Notes under the pieces: generated by a model | Database searches by the model: none | What the model was told of the DNA's origin: nothing | Seen by the model: only the letters and a program-made list of their open reading frames with translations | Made by a program: the position numbers and the translations under genes | Shown: in pieces, positions 29,095-37,010 of the stretch | Numbering within the stretch: the first letter of the stretch is position 1 | Layout of the letters: the number at the start of each line of letters is the position of its first letter | Assembly: GCA_018670825.1 (NCBI GenBank) | Contig: JABHIW010000132.1 | Location: 1-64,000, forward strand | Length of the DNA: 64,000 nucleotides | Direction of reading: 5' to 3' | Origin: Candidatus Scalindua sp. | Lineage (GTDB): Bacteria; Planctomycetota; Brocadiia; Brocadiales; Scalinduaceae

Positions 29095-29786
29095 TGGACT
29101 TTTCAAACCGAGAAATAATAAGTGATGATTATCACGATTATGTAATCAAAGACGGTCGTTTAATAGGTGAGTTTGAACAAATGTATAAAAACTCACTTAA
29201 TACTCCATGGCATCAAGACCAACAGGAAGATTGGTTTGATGTCCAATTGTCTATCATGATTTTAAGACAACATGTTCCGTTTGATTCTATTTTTGATCTG
29301 GGTTGTGGATTGGGCTATTTTCTGGATCTGATATATAGACGATGTGGATCAAATCCATGCGATTTAAACGGATATGACATCTCTCAAACAGCGTGTAACA
29401 GAGGGAAGGAAATTTTTCCTCAAATAAATTTCCATAAGATTAATCTTATGGAAGATTCGGGGTCATTTTCTACCCATAATGTTAGTATAAGAACAGACCG
29501 GAAATGTCTGTTTATGCTGAGAGGTGTTTTGTGGTATGTTTTTCCTGAAATTGAAAACGTGGTAAGGAACATAAGCAGTATAGTCAATCTTGGAGATTAT
29601 TTTTTAATTTCACAGAATTTCCCACCACTTGATTCAGAATTTGTCGGTAAGGAGGTAATCCCCGAACCAAAGGCGATACTTGATCTATTTGGGGATTATT
29701 TTAAACCTCTCAAAACCCTCTGGTACGAAGATAAATTGTCAGAGGGCAATGAAAACTGGTTTGTTATGGTCATGAAAAGGAAGTAA
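29094..29786 (+). CDS. SAM-dependent methyltransferase
   Basis: About 230 residues with a Rossmann methyltransferase motif I, DLGCGLGYFLDLI, near residue 70 and GYDISQTACNRGKEIFP as motif II. The rest is not assignable to a subfamily. The ATG at 29094 overlaps the preceding neuA stop (TGATG). In this context it most likely methylates a nucleotide sugar or glycan; the substrate is inference. Confidence 0.75.
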   Translation: MDFSNREIISDDYHDYVIKDGRLIGEFEQMYKNSLNTPWHQDQQEDWFDVQLSIMILRQHVPFDSIFDLGCGLGYFLDLIYRRCGSNPCDLNGYDISQTACNRGKEIFPQINFHKINLMEDSGSFSTHNVSIRTDRKCLFMLRGVLWYVFPEIENVVRNISSIVNLGDYFLISQNFPPLDSEFVGKEVIPEPKAILDLFGDYFKPLKTLWYEDKLSEGNENWFVMVMKRK

Positions 29787-29867
29787 GGTCCTTGGTTGTC
29801 TTTGTGGATGAAACGTCTGTCTGAATAGAGGTTTTGATATAATTAACTTTCATAAAGGGATACAATA

Positions 29868-30836
29868 ATGTCGAGAGTCGTTTACCAGAATGGTGAATTA
29901 ATTCCAGAGAAAGAGGCTAAGATATCTATCTATGATTCTGCCTTGATGTTTGGAGATATGGTCTTTGAGATGACTCGTTCTTTCAACAAAAAGCAGTTTA
30001 AATTGCGCGAACATTTAGTCAGATTGTTTAAAGGGATAAAAATCTTAAGGATTCCTCTACAGATAACGATAGAAGAAATGGAGCAGGCTTGTTTCAAAAC
30101 AATTGAAGCAAATGAACCTTTCTTTGGAAAACATGATGAACATAGATTGATGATCAACGTAAGTAGGGGGCCTTTGGCTATTTATGCTCCAATCTTTGAA
30201 AATAAGATAGAACCAACTGTTGTTATTGCAGATTTTCCACTGAAATGGACAGTTTCAGGAATGGGTCAACTGTTTGATACGGGAATTAATGCCGTAATCC
30301 CTGCGCAAAGAGCAATCCCTGCCAGTTTATTGGACCCTAAAATTAAAAACAGAAGCCGTCTTCATTATCAGATGGCAAATATCGAAGTATCCGGATATGA
30401 AGGTGAAAATAACTGGGCCCTCCTGGTTGATCCTACTGGTTTTATTGCAGAGGGAACTGGCGATAATTTCTTTATCGTAGAGAATAATGTTATTATTACA
30501 CCTGAAGGGAGAAATGTTCTGAGAGGAATTAGTCGGGATTATATTTTTGAAATTTCACAACAAGTTGGTTTGAAATGTATAGAAAAAAATATTGATCCTT
30601 ATGATGTCTATAACGCTGACGAGGCCTTTATGACGGGAACCCCATTTTGCATCTTGCCTGTAACGTCTCTTAATGATGTCAGGATTGGAGATGGGAAAAT
30701 AGGTGTAGTAGTAAAATCATTATTAGATCAGTGGTCAAAGAATGTCGGATTGGATATTGTTCAGCAAATTAAAAGTTTTAACTGTGAGACCGCAAATCTT
30801 CAGTCAGGTTCACCAACTCCATATCAATTTAAGTAA
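29868..30836 (+). CDS. Class IV (branched-chain / D-amino acid) aminotransferase family enzyme
   Basis: 322 residues of the fold-type IV PLP family: MSRVVYQNGELIPEKEAKISIYDSALMFGDMVFE at the start, the lysine region PKIKNRSRLHYQMANIEV near residue 160, and EGTGDNFFIV near residue 198. Such enzymes are usually IlvE, DAAT or aminodeoxychorismate lyase. A stand-alone IlvE is possible, but the position inside a nonulosonate block argues for amino transfer in making a sugar or an acyl substituent. It has an AAGGG ribosome-binding site before its ATG and lies 81 nt after the methyltransferase. Confidence 0.82.
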   Translation: MSRVVYQNGELIPEKEAKISIYDSALMFGDMVFEMTRSFNKKQFKLREHLVRLFKGIKILRIPLQITIEEMEQACFKTIEANEPFFGKHDEHRLMINVSRGPLAIYAPIFENKIEPTVVIADFPLKWTVSGMGQLFDTGINAVIPAQRAIPASLLDPKIKNRSRLHYQMANIEVSGYEGENNWALLVDPTGFIAEGTGDNFFIVENNVIITPEGRNVLRGISRDYIFEISQQVGLKCIEKNIDPYDVYNADEAFMTGTPFCILPVTSLNDVRIGDGKIGVVVKSLLDQWSKNVGLDIVQQIKSFNCETANLQSGSPTPYQFK

Positions 30837-30890
30837 TCTGGATAAGAATATTTTTAGGGTTTTCAGATGTAAGGAGTTAGATATATAATA

Positions 30891-31216
30891 TGAGAACCCT
30901 GTTCGCAGTTTATGATAATGAATCTCATATCCATTTTTTCCCCTTAGGGATTGCCTAAATTACCGCTGCAATGATTGTCTATGAAGATTTACTCCGGGAA
31001 GTAGTATCAGAAAAGAAACATACCTTTCTCTCTACCGGAATGGCCTCAGAGAAACATATTGATCGAGCAGTTGAAATAGGTGGTTTTATTGCGCTTGTAG
31101 GGGCTGTCAGGAAGATTGAAAAGTCTATGGGGGATGGCGTAATCGGGATATATAAAAAGGAAGTATCTATTGCCCAGAAACTCAGGGCGCGCATCCCGTG
31201 GGAATCCAGTGAATAG
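30891..31216 (+). pseudogene. Chimeric remnant: radical SAM 5' end joined to an internally deleted neuB
   Basis: From the ATG at 30891, after an AAGGAG site, the frame reads MRTLFAVYDNESHIHFFPLGIA then TAA. This is nearly the start of the cobalamin-type radical SAM protein encoded at 34594 (MRILLVVYDNGSHIHFFPLGIAY). The same frame then runs straight into neuB sequence (AMIVYEDLLREVVSEKKHTFLSTGMAS...IDRAVEI) that matches the intact neuB at 27436 but skips about 80 residues, resuming at GGFIALVGAVRKIEKSMGDGVIG and ending IPWESSE. Two deletions and one stop make a functional product unlikely. It immediately precedes the second neuA-type gene. Confidence 0.85.
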
Positions 31217-31228
31217 TAGAGGTGTTTT

Positions 31229-31954
31229 ATGGTAGATGTTGTTGCCGTTATACCTGCGCGGTCAGGTTCGAAAGGTGTTCCTGATAAGAACATTAAGCTC
31301 CTGGCTGGAAAGCCTTTACTTGCATATAGCATTGTAGCTGCACGATTGACGAGTAATATTAAACGTGTAATTGTTTCAACTGATTCTGAGCATTATGCTG
31401 AAATTGCTCGGGAACACGGTGCAGAGACTCCATTTCTTCGTCCTGCTGAATTATCAAGTGACAGTAGTACTGACTACGATGTTATCAAACACTTACTTGA
31501 CTGGATGCGGGTAAATGAGGGTTATCAGCCCAAATATCTGGTTTATCTAAGGCCGGTGACACCACTGCGTGATGTAACTTATATCAAAGCGGCAATCGAA
31601 CGTATAAGAAAAGATGATGATGCAACTGCATTAAGATCGATGCATGAGATGCCTGAAACAGCTTACAAGACTTTAGAGATAGAGGGTGGTTATTTAAAAT
31701 GTATTTGTTCGGGTTCATTCGATATAGATGCCGCAAACCTGCCTCGACAAATATACGAGAAAACCTATGTAGCAAATGGTTATGTCGACATAGTTAAAAG
31801 CTCTTACGTTATTGAGAATGAAAAAGTATTTGGTAACAGGGTTATTGCGTATATGACGCCTGAGATTACGGATATTGATACATTGGAAGACTTTAATTAT
31901 CTGGAATATCAGGTTGTAAAGGACCAAACGTTAGTTAGTAGATTATTTCAATAA
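31229..31954 (+). CDS. CMP-nonulosonate (acylneuraminate) cytidylyltransferase, second copy
   Basis: 241 residues of the NeuA-type family with the CTP loop VIPARSGSKGVPDKN at the N-terminus, IVSTDSEHYAEIA and YLRPVTPLRD. It is only distantly similar to the first copy at 28384. A GAGGT site lies before the ATG at 31229. The sequence just upstream is a wrecked neuB copy, so this gene probably belonged to a second neuB-neuA pair. It may now use the product of the remaining neuB or an acid made by other enzymes in the block. Confidence 0.88.
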   Translation: MVDVVAVIPARSGSKGVPDKNIKLLAGKPLLAYSIVAARLTSNIKRVIVSTDSEHYAEIAREHGAETPFLRPAELSSDSSTDYDVIKHLLDWMRVNEGYQPKYLVYLRPVTPLRDVTYIKAAIERIRKDDDATALRSMHEMPETAYKTLEIEGGYLKCICSGSFDIDAANLPRQIYEKTYVANGYVDIVKSSYVIENEKVFGNRVIAYMTPEITDIDTLEDFNYLEYQVVKDQTLVSRLFQ

Positions 31955-31964
31955 AAACTAATAA

Positions 31965-33341
31965 ATGGCGTACCAATTCTCACGGATTCCTGTCAACGTT
32001 CCAACCGTTCAGACAAAATATCGTGTAATAAAGACGGCTATCCCCTCTCCGGGAACAGACTCAATCCTGCTTCAACTGGAAAAATATGAATCCAGATCAA
32101 TGCAGGGGCAGATACCTATCGTTTGGGACAGGGCGGAGAATTTCAGCTTATATGATGCGCATGGGAATAAATGGATTGATTTTACTTCAACCATATTTGT
32201 AACTAATATTGGACATGCAAATGCTCGTGTTCTTGCGGCAATAAGAGAGGTGATAGAAAAGCCTCTTCTGCATTCGTACGCCTATGTAAATGAATTACGT
32301 GTCGATTACCTGAAGAAGTTAGTAGATTTTACTAACGGACATTTTCAAAAAGCATTCTTGCTCTCTGCAGGTACTGAGGCGACAGAGGCTGCTTTGAAAC
32401 TGATGCGTATGTACGGTCGGAAAAGAGGTAAGAGACGCCTTGGCATTATCTGTATTGAGGGAAATTGGCACGGCAGAACAATGGGTGCCCAGATGATGAG
32501 CGGTAATTCCGCTCAGAAGGAATGGATAGGATTCCATGACCCGGACATCCACCATATTCCGTTCCCTTATCCCTGGCTATCAGCTTCTGCGCAAGGTAGT
32601 GATTTTCTTTCCGATGGACTTAAAACTCTGGAAAGAAATGGTATTGATATGCGCAAAGATATATGTGGGGTTATGCTGGAGACATTTCAGGGATGGAGTG
32701 CTGTTTTCTATCCAAAAGATTTTGTTCAATCCATCGAAGCTGTTTGTAGCGCTGATGACATCCTGATGGCATTCGATGAGATGCAGGCTGGTTTTGCGAG
32801 AACAGGGAAGCGGTTCGGATATGAACATTATGAGGTTACACCTGATTTGATATGTTGTGGTAAGGGTATGGGTTCTGGTGTGCCGTTATCGGGTGTGCTT
32901 GGAAGTTCTGAAGTAATGGACCTTCCGGAAGTAGGCAATATGAGCAGCACGCATTCTGCCAACCCTATGGCCTGTGCGGCAGGCATTGCGACAATAGAAG
33001 AGATTATAAGTAGAAATCTGGTAGACGAATCTGAACGTAAGGGTGAGATTTTACACAATAGGCTTAATAAGCTTAAAGAAAGGTTCACGCACAATATATC
33101 TTCGATTCTTGGAAAAGGAATGATTGCAGCAATACTGTTTAAAAACCCGGTGGATAAGAAAGCAGACACAGAATTGCCGAGTAAGGTAGTAGAGCGTTGT
33201 ATGCAAAAAGGTTTGCTTACGGTGCACACGGGAAGGGAGTCTATAAAGATAGGCCCCCCACTAACAATTTCTGATGAAGCTCTCTCAGAAGGACTGGATG
33301 TATTGGAAGAATCTTTACAAGAAGTGATTGATAAAGATTAA
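31965..33341 (+). CDS. Class III PLP aminotransferase
   Basis: 458 residues of the acetylornithine/4-aminobutyrate/glutamate-semialdehyde aminotransferase family. Visible motifs: LLSAGTEATEAALKLMRMY (phosphate binding), FDEMQAGFARTGKRFGYEHYEVTPDLICCGKGMGSGVPLS, which contains the PLP lysine, and MSSTHSANPMAC. Located 10 nt after the second neuA-type gene and 9 nt before a VOC gene, it probably adds an amino group to a sugar or small acyl precursor of the surface glycan; the substrate cannot be read from the sequence. Confidence 0.87.
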   Translation: MAYQFSRIPVNVPTVQTKYRVIKTAIPSPGTDSILLQLEKYESRSMQGQIPIVWDRAENFSLYDAHGNKWIDFTSTIFVTNIGHANARVLAAIREVIEKPLLHSYAYVNELRVDYLKKLVDFTNGHFQKAFLLSAGTEATEAALKLMRMYGRKRGKRRLGIICIEGNWHGRTMGAQMMSGNSAQKEWIGFHDPDIHHIPFPYPWLSASAQGSDFLSDGLKTLERNGIDMRKDICGVMLETFQGWSAVFYPKDFVQSIEAVCSADDILMAFDEMQAGFARTGKRFGYEHYEVTPDLICCGKGMGSGVPLSGVLGSSEVMDLPEVGNMSSTHSANPMACAAGIATIEEIISRNLVDESERKGEILHNRLNKLKERFTHNISSILGKGMIAAILFKNPVDKKADTELPSKVVERCMQKGLLTVHTGRESIKIGPPLTISDEALSEGLDVLEESLQEVIDKD

Positions 33342-33350
33342 CCTGAGGAT

Positions 33351-33776
33351 ATGAACGCCATAAGACATATAGGTATCGTAGTTAGTGATTTAAAACCGTC
33401 AATCTGTTTTTACAAAGACCTGTTTGGGTTTCAGATTACCAGGCAGGTGGAAGAATCAGGAGACTATATTGATAACATATTAGCATTGTGTGGGGTAAAG
33501 GTGACAACAGTGAAAATGACGGCACCAGATGGTCAGAAGATCGAGTTGTTACAGTTTCACTCTCATCAAAGGATACAGAAAACACGTGATATTAATGATA
33601 TAGGTATTGCTCATATCGCATTTGAGGTGGAAGATTTGAATGCAGAGTATAACAGACTAAAGGATGAAGGGGTATCTTTCAATTCTCCACCACAGTTATC
33701 ACCCGATGGTTATGCTAAAGTTACATTCTGCAGAGCACCGGAGGGGACGTTTATTGAATTGGTGGAAGTATTATGA
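33351..33776 (+). CDS. VOC-family (glyoxalase/epimerase-like) protein
   Basis: 141 residues with the paired beta-alpha-beta-beta-beta units of the vicinal oxygen chelate fold: IRHIGIVVSDLKPSICFYKDLFGF at the start and IAHIAFEVEDLNAEYNRLKDEGV in the second half. Likely metal ligands are the His near residue 4, Glu60-type residues (IELLQF), His near 84 and Glu near 136. Relatives include methylmalonyl-CoA epimerase and glyoxalase I. A GAGGAT site precedes the ATG. Within this block it might isomerise or epimerise a keto acid or sugar; that is inference. Confidence 0.82.
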   Translation: MNAIRHIGIVVSDLKPSICFYKDLFGFQITRQVEESGDYIDNILALCGVKVTTVKMTAPDGQKIELLQFHSHQRIQKTRDINDIGIAHIAFEVEDLNAEYNRLKDEGVSFNSPPQLSPDGYAKVTFCRAPEGTFIELVEVL

Positions 33777-33853
33777 TTCATTTGGTAGAACAATTCAGTG
33801 ACTATGTTTGTAGCTTTCCGCGACAGATATTAATTTATGAGGAAGATAAATAG
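33773..33853 (+). CDS. 26-residue open frame, possible relic of an acyl-CoA ligase N-terminus
   Basis: The ATG overlaps the VOC gene stop (ATGA) and the frame ends 33851-33853. The peptide (MIHLVEQFSDYV...ILIYEEDK) resembles the first residues of AMP-dependent acyl ligases, which usually read like LxExFxxxxxxxPDKxALIYED. The coupling suggests that a ligase gene once followed. It could equally be a chance frame. Confidence 0.25.
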   Translation: MIHLVEQFSDYVCSFPRQILIYEEDK

Positions 33854-34496
33854 TATGTTTCAAGCATCACAGAATGAGCAATATTTTGACGAAATTGTCC
33901 GAAGAGCAAATGATGAATACTTAGTATGGGTAGAACAGTTCTTAGATATAATCGAAGAACATTATGATGGACTTGGGGGGACGCAACGGTTAGATGATAT
34001 CGGATGTTGTGTGGGGCAATTCTGGAAAGGTTTGAAACAGAGGCAATTTGATATTGAGTATTATGGAATCGATGTCGAGTCGAGGTATATTAATACTGCA
34101 CTTGAAATATTTCCTGAACTTAGAGACCATTTAATTCAAATGGATATAACGCGTGAGATACCGGATGATTCTCAAATAACGGTAGTATCAGCGACTCTGG
34201 AGCATTTACCGTTTCTCTACCCCGCTCTGGACCATATATTAAAGACTACAGAGAAGCTTGTTTTAATACGTACTTTTTTAGGTGAGCATACAAGTAAGTC
34301 AATATTTATGAAAAAAGAGGCATCATCTCCTTATTATATAAATCAATATTCTTTTGGTGAAATATTAGAGTCTTTTGAACTTCATGATTTTGAAACAAAA
34401 GTCTTACGGGATGTGTATACGGATTCAATGCCCAAATATCTTGGTCAGGGTATTGTACGTACCCAATATTTGGTAATAGGAAATAAGAAATCATAG
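33837..34496 (+). CDS. Methyltransferase-like protein
   Basis: About 219 residues. RLDDIGCCVGQFWKGLKQR (near residue 52) and EYYGIDVESRYINTALEIFPEL look like motifs I and II of class I methyltransferases, with Cys-Cys in place of the usual Gly-Gly region, so SAM binding is likely but not certain. The ATG at 33855 is an alternative start with GAGGAAG further upstream. It is followed after 97 nt by a radical SAM gene. The substrate is unknown; a glycan or nucleotide sugar is suggested by context. Confidence 0.65.
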   Translation: MRKINSMFQASQNEQYFDEIVRRANDEYLVWVEQFLDIIEEHYDGLGGTQRLDDIGCCVGQFWKGLKQRQFDIEYYGIDVESRYINTALEIFPELRDHLIQMDITREIPDDSQITVVSATLEHLPFLYPALDHILKTTEKLVLIRTFLGEHTSKSIFMKKEASSPYYINQYSFGEILESFELHDFETKVLRDVYTDSMPKYLGQGIVRTQYLVIGNKKS

Positions 34497-34593
34497 TGTT
34501 AGCTGCTTGATTGTATCTTGTGTCAGAACATTAAGCGTTTGGGTTGTTAATGGTGGAGTATCGGTCATTTAATGTAATTTGTAAGAATATTTT

Positions 34594-35985
34594 ATGAGAA
34601 TTTTATTAGTAGTTTATGATAACGGGTCTCACATCCATTTCTTTCCGCTTGGTATCGCTTATATTGCAGCATCTCTTCGCAAAGAAGGCTGTGACATAGA
34701 AATCTATCATCAAGACATACATCATTATCCTGAAGAACATTTAACCGACTACTTAAATAAAAACAAATTTGATATAGTCGGTGTGGGATTACAAGGAGGT
34801 TATTTCCAATACAGGCAGCTTTTAAAGATATCTAAAGCGGTGAATACTTCAGAGGAACGCCCTGCCTATTATATCATTGGAGGGGCAGCCCCATCTCCTG
34901 AGCCAGAATATTTTCTGAAAAAAACAGGAGCGGATATTGCGGTTATTGGTGAAGGGGAAGAAACAATGGTCGAGTTGATTCACGCTATCTCAGACAAAAA
35001 ACCTTTTCATGCGATTACGGGAATAGCCTATCGTGATGGAGATCAGGTAGTTGTTAATTCTGAACGCCCGCTTATTCAGGATATCGATAGTATACCATGG
35101 CCTGCTTACGATCTATTTCTCATTGAATATTATAGATTGTTGGGTTATCCAAATTCTTCCAGAACTGACTTTGCAATGCCGGTGCTTTCAGCACGAGGAT
35201 GTACTTTTAAGTGTAACTTTTGCTATCGAATGGACCAGGGGTATCGGGCCAGAAGCCCTGAAGCAATTATAGAAGAGATTAAGTTTCTTCAAAAACAATA
35301 TAGAATTTCTTACATTGATTTTACCGATGAGTTGCTTATGTCTTCTAAAAAACGGGTAGTAGAATTGTGCGAGGCATTTATGAAGGAGAAGCTTAGATTT
35401 AAATGGTATTGCAACGGTAGATTAAATTACGCTACTCCGGAAATTGTGCAGTTGATGAAGGAGACAGGATGTGTTTTTATTAACTATGGTATTGAAGCAT
35501 TTGATGATGAAGCATTAAAGAAAATGAATAAAGGGTTGACCACTGAGCAGATTACTAAAGGAATTGAAGCTACTTTAAATGCAGGTATCAGCCCTGGATT
35601 TAATATTATTTTTGGTAATATAGGTGAAAGTAAGGAGACCCTGCGAAAAGGTGTAGAGTTTTTACTGAAATATAATGATGGTGCAGAGCTCCGTACTATT
35701 CGTCCGGTTACCCCATATCCGGGTTCTCCTCTTTATTATTATGCTATTGAGAAGGGCTTACTAAAGGATTGTTCCGATTTCTATGAGAATAAACACGTAA
35801 ATTCTGATCTATTGGCAGTTAACTTTACCGATATGAGTGATGATGAATTTTATGAATGCCTGATGGACGCTAATACGACCTTGATTGAAAATTTTTATAA
35901 AAACAAGCTTGATTTGATGATTGGTGATACGAAAAATCTATATATGAACAGGGATACGAGTTTTCGGGGCTTCAGGACAGTTTAA
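34594..35985 (+). CDS. Cobalamin-binding-type radical SAM enzyme (first)
   Basis: 463 residues. The N-terminal part (about 1-140) is a B12-binding-like Rossmann domain (VVYDNGSHIHFFPLGIAYIAASLRKEG... IIGGAAPSPEP... VIGEGEETMVEL). The radical SAM domain begins at about residue 195 with SARGCTFKCNFCYR, the Cys-x3-Cys-x2-Cys iron-sulfur motif. Such enzymes often methylate unreactive carbons or rearrange substrates; no target can be read. The 5' end was duplicated and is found as a relic at 30891. Confidence 0.88.
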   Translation: MRILLVVYDNGSHIHFFPLGIAYIAASLRKEGCDIEIYHQDIHHYPEEHLTDYLNKNKFDIVGVGLQGGYFQYRQLLKISKAVNTSEERPAYYIIGGAAPSPEPEYFLKKTGADIAVIGEGEETMVELIHAISDKKPFHAITGIAYRDGDQVVVNSERPLIQDIDSIPWPAYDLFLIEYYRLLGYPNSSRTDFAMPVLSARGCTFKCNFCYRMDQGYRARSPEAIIEEIKFLQKQYRISYIDFTDELLMSSKKRVVELCEAFMKEKLRFKWYCNGRLNYATPEIVQLMKETGCVFINYGIEAFDDEALKKMNKGLTTEQITKGIEATLNAGISPGFNIIFGNIGESKETLRKGVEFLLKYNDGAELRTIRPVTPYPGSPLYYYAIEKGLLKDCSDFYENKHVNSDLLAVNFTDMSDDEFYECLMDANTTLIENFYKNKLDLMIGDTKNLYMNRDTSFRGFRTV

Positions 35986-36053
35986 AGATTCTTTACTTTT
36001 CAAACAGGGGGATTAAGGTTAATCAACACTATTCATGATTTATGAGGGCAAAA

Positions 36054-36851
36054 ATGAGTAGATACTTTAATGGCTTGACTACGGTAAATGTAGAATTGAC
36101 CAGCCGGTGTAATAAAGATTGCTGGATGTGCGGGAGGAGAAAAGTTGATAGAGATCATCCGGAAATTACAATGAATTATGGCGATATGGATTTAAAGCTG
36201 GTAGCGTCAATAGCTAAACAGTTGCCTGACGGAATAGTTGTCCAACTTCACAGTAATGGAGAACCGCTTTTATACCCACAATTCAAAGAAGCTGCTGGAC
36301 TGTTTAAACGTCAAATCAGGTGTATGGATACTAACGGTAAATTATTAGTAGTGAAGGCCGATGAGATTATAGGGAATCTGGACACATTAACGGTTTCTAC
36401 GTTTGAGAGTGATGAGGATGCCGAAGAACAATATGGATTGATTAAAGAATTTTTGAGAATCAAGGAGGGTAGAAAACCTAATGTCATAATAAGGTGCCTG
36501 GGGAACGTGGACATAGCCAGGTATAAAAGCTTAGGGTGTATAATCGCAACCAGGATATTGCATTCCCCAATGGGAAGTTTTAAATATAAAAAAAGACCGA
36601 CAATTCCCGAAATAGGTATTTGCCTCGATCTTCTCAACCATATGGTTATCAGGAGAGACGGCAAGGTGTCTCCTTGTGTAAGGTTTGATCCGAATGGATT
36701 AGGTATAATAGGAAATTGTACAATAACTCCATTAATAGATATTTGGAATAGCTCGGAAAGAAAGGAATGGGTAAAATATCATATTGAAGGTAGAAGGGAT
36801 CAAAAACCTTTGTGCAGTTATTGTGAGTTTTGGGGAGTTCCAACCGGATAG
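36054..36851 (+). CDS. Radical SAM/SPASM-type enzyme
   Basis: 265 residues from the ATG at 36054, chosen because AGGG lies 5 nt upstream; the ATG at 36042 overlaps that ribosome-binding site. Cys19-x3-Cys23-x2-Cys26 (SRCNKDCWMCGRRK) is the radical SAM cluster. The C-terminal part (GKVSPCVRFD... LIDIWNSSERKEW... PLCSYCEFWG) is a SPASM-like auxiliary cluster region. It acts on an unknown substrate; SPASM enzymes modify peptides, aminoglycosides or sugars. It follows the cobalamin-type radical SAM gene by 56 nt or so. Confidence 0.85.
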   Translation: MSRYFNGLTTVNVELTSRCNKDCWMCGRRKVDRDHPEITMNYGDMDLKLVASIAKQLPDGIVVQLHSNGEPLLYPQFKEAAGLFKRQIRCMDTNGKLLVVKADEIIGNLDTLTVSTFESDEDAEEQYGLIKEFLRIKEGRKPNVIIRCLGNVDIARYKSLGCIIATRILHSPMGSFKYKKRPTIPEIGICLDLLNHMVIRRDGKVSPCVRFDPNGLGIIGNCTITPLIDIWNSSERKEWVKYHIEGRRDQKPLCSYCEFWGVPTG

Positions 36852-37010
36852 AGAGTGGTTAACACAATTTCTTTATCTAACACAAGTACTTTTCTCGTTA
36901 GCACTCTTGTTTACTTGTTAATGGGGGAGAAACACTGACTATTTGAGGCTGGGCAGCGAGAATCGGCCAGTTTAAAAAATAAGATAATATATTATAAAAG
37001 GTTATTTTAG

